A stretch of DNA of 64,000 nucleotides, taken from contig MEHQ01001318.1 of assembly GCA_008828725.1 (NCBI GenBank), positions 1 to 64,000 of the forward strand, in the 5' to 3' direction. This stretch comes from Saccharina japonica (lineage: Eukaryota; Sar; Phaeophyceae; Laminariales; Laminariaceae). The notes under the pieces are model-generated. The model made no database searches and was not told the origin of the DNA. It was given only the letters and a program-made list of their open reading frames with translations. Positions 57,270-64,000 of this stretch are shown piece after piece. The position numbers were made by a program, and so were the translations under genes. Each line of letters opens with the position of its first letter. Positions within the stretch are counted from its first letter, which is position 1.

Positions 57270-58560
57270 ACAAGTCCTGTTGACAACACCTTACCGGTAA
57301 AAAATCAACCAAGAAGGCCTACTTTAGGCAGTACCCAACGTCGACCTACATAAACCACTGTGAATTTTATCAACGTGTAAATTAATGAAACCCTTTCTTT
57401 TCGGGGCAGCAGGTTCCTGGATGGAACGGATGCAAGGCTGAAGGCTCGAGTTGCCCCGCCTTGGAATCCACTGGTTTCCATCTAAGATACGAGCTCCTCC
57501 CGAGTACTACCAAGTACGATCCTTGAACCTGTTACCAGGTATTTACAGACGTTTCCACATCATCCCAGCAATGCCATAACGCCGATGTACAGCAGCACGG
57601 AATCTATAAATAGACGGTGTTGTAATACGAGGGCAGACCACATGTATCTGTCATATGTATACAGTACACGCATACTAAAGGTATGAGTGTATGTATTCCA
57701 TGTTTCCGGGTAAGAGGACCCATTCCCCCTTTTGCCGAGGCGTACAATTGCCCGAGGCATTGTGGCAAACGTGTATCAGGGGGCGGGGGATCCCAGGAAC
57801 ACGAGAGAAAACCCTATATATATATATATCAAAGGTTGTGTGTACACGTAATATTAACCGTACACTTAACGGTGAACGTGGCATCGCAGCAGCAAGCGAG
57901 CAAGGAGAAATTATGTTCCATCTCTCCAGGAGTTAGTACCAGGTCATAATATGCAGAATCTCGTTTACAGTAGTCAGTCCATTGCGGTAAAAGGCATGCC
58001 GCATGGTGCCACGCACTTTTCTGGCTTGGTCGAGTACTGTAAATAAAGTGCGGGTCTTACTGTAGTTTAGCGATGTTCATAAATAGTTTGGACCAAAATC
58101 GCCCTTAAAAATACGTCCTTTTGACCTTGGTAGCATACCGAGGGGAGTCATGGACATATTCATATACCCCCGTCACGAGGAACGCACGTTGAATACGCGC
58201 GATCGACGTACCACGCAGCCCGAAAATACGACGCTCGACCACCCAGCTGGTCGAAATCACAGCTGACATATTTTAGTTGTACTACGTTTACAGAAAACAT
58301 GACGCTTACCAACATTACGTACATGTACACGTATACCAGGTAAGCATTATTAGAGGGACAACACGTTTCCCCTAGGGGCGCTGTGACTTAGAGGAGAGGA
58401 GGCACATTAACGTAACAAATACACAAGAAATATTAGCATGCATGCCTGTCTTTCTGAGACCTTTGGATTCGAGGACGAAACATGCATGCCAGTGAGGCTG
58501 GCTCTTTTCATACCAGGTATCACATGTCTACTGTCTACTGTTGTATACTGGTATCAATAA
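57270..58560. other. no gene recognised (intron or spacer of gene 2)
   Basis: AT-rich with scattered GTAC words and a short (TA)n at 57823-57832. If gene 2 really begins at 59701 this is intronic. Confidence 0.4.
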
Positions 58561-58564
58561 CATT

Positions 58565-58668
58565 ACGGGGGACCTGAGAGTAAATAGGACCAACTCTTAT
58601 CGGTAAAAAATAGGTAAAATATATAGGTTTTTGTGTGTACCGCTGGTCCCTATTCACTATGGTCCCCG
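58565..58668. mobile_element. MITE family C copy
   Basis: Left ACGGGGGACC then AGTAAATAGGACC; right GGTCCCTATTCACTATGGTC then CCCGG. Imperfect inverted repeats of about 25 bp. Confidence 0.7.
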
Positions 58669-58920
58669 GTCCTATCGTAGTGTGTTTTCGCAACTAAGTA
58701 CGAGTGCACGCTTATTATACGTTCATCTATAGCTGTGACCTGTCATAATTGATCTGATTGGTGAAACGCCGGTCAGGAGTCGGCAAAGTCGTTCATAAAG
58801 GGGGACTGCATTACTGGTATAAATTTGTCAAGTATTCAGGTATGCTTTGGTAGAACCTTGAACCTTCCATGTCTCAAAACCACTGGATTCTATTGAGCAG
58901 TTGCTTTTTTACAGTAACTG

Positions 58921-59052
58921 TATTACGGGGTGGGCTAATGATGCCATAGTAAACACTAGTAAACAAGACCTACTACGGAATACACAAAACCTATCTATTT
59001 ACCTATTTTTACTGACAATATTTGGTCCTATTTACTATGGTCCTCCGTAATA
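58921..59052. mobile_element. MITE family C copy
   Basis: Left TATTACGGGGTGGGC then GCCATAGTAAAC; right ATATTTGGTCCTATTTACTA then TGGTCCTCCGTAATA. It shares its right half with 28943-29046. Confidence 0.7.
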
Positions 59053-59175
59053 GTAAATATACTTCGAAGTATGTGGATGGTACGGTTGGCATCACAGCGC
59101 TTCACAGCAGTGATCGTCAGTTGGCGAATAAGATTGTAATACTTGTCAGTATGCGTACAATACACTGCTGTAAAA

Positions 59176-59199
59176 ACCACACACACACACACACACACG
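59176..59199. repeat. (CA)n microsatellite
   Basis: Twelve CA units. Confidence 0.9.
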
Positions 59200-59250
59200 C
59201 GGGTTGAGCGGGGAGTCGAAGCGCGCACGCCAAATCTTGCTGAAGATGCA

Positions 59251-59580
59251 TGCTACGACACGGTAGAGGTGCACCTGCATACAGGCCATTTTTGCTTTCT
59301 GAGGGTGGTGGCTTATTACTTGAGGAGCTCTATAATACTTCACCCGAAAACTGATTTTGGCCTGTATGCAGGCCATTTTTGTTTTTCTGAGGCAAATAAA
59401 AGCGCTACGTACGTACCCGACGAACAATCCTATATTATGGCCTTTAAGTATGAGATGGAAAAAAATATTGCAACACAAAAAAAATGAAATTCCGACGATT
59501 TGGGGTTAAGAAGCCTGTTCCGTCCTTCAGAAAAAAAAAAAAAATCAGCCAAAACGTGCTACAGTACCTCTAACGTCGCA
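59251..59580. mobile_element. MITE family A, larger copy
   Basis: A 330-bp element beginning TGCTACGACACGGTAGAGGT and ending CCTCTAACGTCGCA, an imperfect inverted repeat of the left end. It shares TGAGGGTGGT, ACTTGAGGAGCT, CGACGAACAATCC and CGACGATTTGGGG-like words with the copy at 46584-46826. An internal GCCATTTTTG duplication flanks the centre (59285 and 59367). Confidence 0.75.
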
Positions 59581-59624
59581 TGTCCCTGAACTGCTGAAAT
59601 CTGCGACAACGGCGATAATAATAC

Positions 59625-59701
59625 CTTGTTAAGGCGTCGCCAGATACTCCATCAACGCTGCAGGTGCAAGCTGCTGTAATGCCGGTCGAGTTGGCTGACA
59701 T
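59625..59701 (-). CDS. putative N-terminal exon of PAN/TM gene 2
   Basis: Encodes MSANSTGITAACTCSVDGVS then GDALT and ends ACAAG/GTATTA, leaving two bases exactly like 33721-33803 on the plus strand. It lies 3.6 kb upstream of the next confident exon (3.7 kb in gene 1). The conserved ATG, block and donor argue for a real coding exon. Its link to gene 2 rests on the mirrored layout. Confidence 0.5.
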
Positions 59702-59759
59702 GGTCCCCTCGCCAGACGCCACGCACGAACTCACGTGTCTGCCGCGCCCAAACAGAGAG

Positions 59760-62700
59760 AGAGAGAGAGCGTGGCAGAGGTACGTAAACACATATATATG
59801 GTACGGTATTCATTAAGAAGACATGTGCCTGATACTCACAATGGGAAAAGACACGCAATGCTCTTGCAGTATATAATGACATGCTATTATCTACAGGATA
59901 GCAGCTCGGCCAGATTGCCATCCTGTCGGCATGCAGAAAAAACAGCGGGATCTACAACAGTACAACTATAATTATTGATACCACAAATAACACATAGAAC
60001 AAAAATTCTACGCAGCTCGCAAAGTTGAGTACCGGTATCTACTATTCAATCGGTTGAACTCACAGCTGACGTATTTATAATCATTTTATTTAATTATTGT
60101 TGTAGGGGCATTTTCATTTCTAGCGATCGGTTTTGGTGCAACTAATGACCGATATATGGGTAGGATACCCATCATCTCAAGTATATACGACAAAACTACT
60201 GTAACATTACAGTGGCAAGTATTATGTTATACCTGATACACGTTCAGCTACTCCTATATACTGTACCACGTGTTACCAGGTATATACGTACATTCCACAC
60301 CCTGTCTGTGCTTTCGGCGCTCCCGTTATTTTCTCAAGACATACTGAGGTTACTAGTTTCGTGTTTTTTTCTTCTTTTCAAGTTTTCTCGCGGTGAAGTC
60401 AACCTCTCTGTCCGCTTCTTCTTGATCCTGTTCGCCTTCCCTTACCGCGCCGGGGGTCGGCCTCGACTGCACCCACTCGCGCCGTTTCCTGGCAGGGCGA
60501 ACTGCTCTGTGGATTCCAGACCCTATCTCCGGTAACTGGTACGCCTCTCAATTGTCACCGTTGTGATAAGGCGTAAGACTGGGCGAGACACAGAGTATCC
60601 CCCTTGGAGGTTTGTCTATTAAGCACCCTTGGTGTTACTCACTTTCACGTGTGTGTGTGTTCTTCACACTACACCTTCCTTTCTACCAGTCGACATCCCG
60701 TAGAATCGAACGTATAGAAGAGAAGGAGCTTTTATTATTCCCCAGCAGAGCCGTGATGACATCAGCTGGCCCGGAAGGGGGGTATCAGGCCCCTTTCGAT
60801 CTTATAATTATCCCGAATACGAATGCCACCCAAGAAATACGAAAACACGGACCAAAATTACCTAATTAATGAGGTAATTACCGACCTTCCTAGCCCATAC
60901 CATCACACCGTGAAGACCCTGCGACATGGGATCTCAGGTTTCAGGCCGTTGTGTAGCATAACATGAAAAAACAGTAACAACACCACTACTCGTACGAGGG
61001 GTGGGTTTTGCTGCTGGCCGGTTTTCTCCAAAAGAAGACGGGCACACAAAAACGAAACTGGCGGTATTGGGGTAACGCCTCCTTGACAGTTTTCCACACA
61101 GACACATCGCTCGGCGATACTTTTGTTGTTGAGGCTGAAGACAGAGTTATTAGTCTTTATATATTTGTTTTTTTGTCGTAGAAGAGAGAGGAAATCGGAT
61201 CGGTTCTCCTCGGAATGAGTCGGACTACAGTACTGTAAACTCGGATACTGTAGATACCCAAACCAATTTCCCGGCTCTCAAGAGGGTGGCGGTTGAACGA
61301 TTATCGGAAATGATCGTTTTTCAATCGTCCTGTCAGAAACAAACGTGGCAGTTAAATGGCTGCGGGTTCTGTTTTTTATCAAGTTTTCCGATTTGTTAAT
61401 ACGAACCCTGAATTGAGGTCGATCTACAGTATATACTTCTTCGGGATGGGCCGGGGCTGCCGCGTGAGCACCGGAGCCCGACCTGGAAAAGGACGGCTGA
61501 GGTGGGATAGAAGCCCCCACTGCCATCACGACGGAGTCGCCGGCGCGGAACAAGACGCCGTCGCTGGGAGCTTGCTTTCGTTCGAGATCGCCGAGCTACG
61601 CACGCAGGAAATGTCCAAGGAATACGCACCGCGCACGGGAAGTGATATTATTAAAGACCCCACCCGCATTGGACAGGCCCGAAACGTCCAAGGAATACGA
61701 ACCGCGCACGGAAAATGACATTATTAAATACCCCACCCGCAGTGGACAGACCGGAACTCAAAGTATGTCCATGTAAAAATATGTAGACCTACTCTCGAGC
61801 AGTGACAGACGCAATCGATCAATGGGTTCAAGCCGCACTCGGGAGCTCGGAGCGCCCACCCAGAGGGCAGTCTGACACGCAGAGACTGTCACACACCCCG
61901 CACCGATCATGCTGATACTTGTCCGAGGTCGATGATACACACTGTGTTAGCCGGCCGAAGCACGCAAATACTGTCGCGATGCTGCTGCTCTAGCCGAAGC
62001 ACGCTGCCTTTGAGAGCCAAGCCGAAAGAGGAGAGCATCCCGCACAGTGGGCCAGTGAAGTTTGTTAACCGGTGTTACGCTTCACAAAACTACTTCATCT
62101 GTTCAAGAATAGCTGACTCCAGTGACTTTGTGCGTCTGGGAAGTAGAAAGCGAGACGAAGTGTCGATTTTGCTGTCATACTTAGAATAGTGTGGCGTCTC
62201 GGATGTGCCGTCCAGGAGCGTTTCCTATTGAATCGGCCCGCTAGCCAACCCCCTCCCCACAAGCTGATTCCTCAATGTATTTCACCATTTCTGTCAAGAT
62301 GTTTTTCTTCTCATGTTGTGTTTGATCTCATGTGCAGCACTTTGGTATGCCGACAAAAACCAAGCAAAAAACTCAATCTCCGTCATCAGGGCCAGGGAAC
62401 ATGAAAATTCGTAATTTGGTAAAAATTGAAACACAATTCTCGAAACAGACTGTTTTGTTTGGGTCCCCCATCAGGGAGTTACGTACGTATCGTGTTCTCA
62501 AAATTGAAAAACGCAAACGGGTGAACGAACATGGGTGGGCAACCAACGACGCGAGCGACGACGGCATACGCTCTACCCAGACTGCCGCCGCTATCGGTTG
62601 TCTTGTTTTCTGCCAGCACCGGCGAGGAGCTTATCGCTCGTCTTGCTGTATGTGGGGTCGGCTGACGCAACCCTAAAGCCCCATGCGGGGAGCAGCGGCG

Positions 62701-63730
62701 GCGATGCAGCTATCGAAGTTATGATATAACTCGTGGTGTGGTGGTTGCTTGGAGTTGCTCGCGCGCCTTTGGAAAAGGTGCAGCGCGACGCTAACGTGGG
62801 TGCGCAGCGGTTCTGGCTTATTTGTAGGCACCGCAGGCGGTCTAGGCTGTGCTCAAAAACTCTGTCGGCGGCCGGGCTGGGGTGGGCAGTTTCTCGCCTC
62901 TGAAGAAGGTGACCGCACACCACAAATGTTTTGTGTCCTCCTTCGGTCACGTGGGACATGGCAGTTCACGTGGACAAAATCCCAATTTCAACGGCTTTCG
63001 ATGTGTGCAGGACTGGTCGGCACAACACTTTGTGCAGGACGTGTGTGGTCAATTTCGAACTTGTACGTCGGCCCAGACCAACCTGCCCCCAGCCATAGCC
63101 ATAACCCCAACATAAGCCCCCAACACTTCGGGGGGGAGGGGGGGGGGTCGAGATCGGCAGGGGTAGTCACGCGACTCCGCCGTTTGTTTTGGCTTATTTT
63201 CTAAAAAACAGCTCCGGGCGACCGAGAGATGAACGATCGGCCTCGTTTCGTGCCGACTAGTCCTGCACATAGGGCGAATCTAATTGTCGGCACTGCGTAT
63301 TGCGCCGAAATACGTATATCAGGACCCCAAATAGTTGATACACAAATCGATATACGCCGGAACAACTTGACGCCACACCACAGAGAGTGCGTATGACCTA
63401 CTGGTGCGTAACAGGTATCATAGTTCATGAAAACTATGATGGTTCCGTCTGGTTGAAGTTGAGGGTTGACCCCGCGAGCCAGCCGTTCTTGCCCCCCACG
63501 GATATTGAACCGAAGCAGGTAGATCCACGTACGGCCGTATACGGTAATGATAAGTCCCAAACACCCCACCGTTCAGAGGGGGGGGGGAATCGATCGATCT
63601 TTGACCTGGTGTTTCTCTCAAGTACTTGTATATCGTTATTTTCTTTCTTTTATAAATATTCCCCTTTTTAACTATATGCCCGTGTTCACACAATTAGTTT
63701 TCGAACGTTTGTTCGTTTTGTGCTCACGTA
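59760..63730. other. no gene recognised (about 4 kb)
   Basis: Contains a two-copy tandem of about 76 bp at 61610-61762 (TGTCCAAGGAATACGCACCG and GTCCAAGGAATACGAACCGC, each followed by a CCCCACCCGCA block). It also holds a 21-bp inverted pair TGTGCAGGACTGGTCGGCAC (63004) and GTGCCGACTAGTCCTGCACA (63250). A 151-codon plus frame (62749-63204) has no recognisable domain. Confidence 0.4.
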
Positions 63731-63734
63731 GCAC

Positions 63735-64000
63735 AATGGCGCCGCTAAGACCGTTCGTCAATGGAAACGCGATGTTTCAAAGTTAGTTTACAAACTATTG
63801 CTTTCATCATACAGCTGGAGATATTCTCGTACCGCCGCTGGGAGAAAAAACGGCGGGAAATGCTCGTTTCTTATTATTTTCACGCGGTTGCACGCGGCGC
63901 AATTTGTTATGTTCTCGTTGTAAAATAATACCCTGATTACAAATCAAATCCTGCGACAATAGACCGCCAATCTCGACGTAGCATCAATCCATCGCCAACC
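63735..64000 (+). repeat. dispersed repeat, second copy, cut by the window end
   Basis: Matches 53885-54150 with small indels, starting at (G/T)TCATTAATGGAAAC or TCGTCAATGGAAACGC and still matching at the last bases. Confidence 0.8.

Noticed and set aside
59625..59701. Possibility that this and 33721-33803 are a dispersed repeat, not exons.
   Set aside because: Similarity is confined to the coding block and donor with codon-like differences, and the positions mirror the other exon pairs; kept as putative exons at reduced confidence.

Overview
This window is nuclear DNA of a eukaryotic microbe, probably an alga or other protist. Genes are broken by GT-AG introns, there is no operon structure, much of the space is taken by dispersed repeats, and there is a degraded LINE. 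I cannot fix the lineage from the sequence alone. Two assembly gaps (11250-11823, 29516-29753) sit at or close to poly(G)/poly(C) runs, and such runs of 10-50 bases occur throughout.

Three gene loci can be supported. (1) An MBD4-like HhH-GPD DNA glycosylase lies on the minus strand at about 2.8-3.7 kb. (2) A five-exon SPFH/Band-7 membrane-scaffold gene lies on the plus strand at 13.0-21.7 kb. All its splice junctions are phase 0, and a low-complexity insert of about 360 residues interrupts the SPFH domain. (3) A family of Cys-rich, PAN/Apple-like membrane proteins is present as two convergent paralogues, at 33.7-40.9 kb (+) and 59.7-51.7 kb (-), with matching exon lengths, phases and splice sites. 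A third, frameshifted copy lies at 27.6-28.3 kb. The two main copies mirror each other about an axis at 46.3-46.8 kb. That axis lies inside a structure made of two inverted 12-bp GC-rich minisatellite arrays around a small inverted-repeat element.

The rest is mostly repeats: a ~275-bp SINE-like family whose copies end in poly(C) instead of poly(A); several terminal-inverted-repeat (MITE-like) families; a 315-bp foldback element with 120-bp arms; a 2-kb TIR element carrying a spliced psq/Tc5-type DNA-binding gene but no visible DDE domain; a LINE reverse-transcriptase 3' remnant; arrays built on the hairpin GAACTTCTGTAAGTTC; a (GGGTC)n island; and a 3-kb segmental tandem repeat at 42.4-45.3 kb. 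No rRNA, convincing tRNA, CRISPR or prokaryote-type operon was found.

Region by region: 0-2.4 kb repeats; 2.8-3.7 kb glycosylase; 4-12 kb repeats and duplicated segments; 13-21.7 kb SPFH gene, with SINE-like copies in three of its introns; 21.7-25 kb unassigned; 25-25.9 kb LINE remnant; 27.6-28.3 kb pseudogene; 29-33.5 kb MITEs, foldback element and simple repeats; 33.7-59.7 kb inverted gene duplication with its repeat-filled centre; 59.7-64 kb unassigned, ending in a repeat shared with 53.9 kb.
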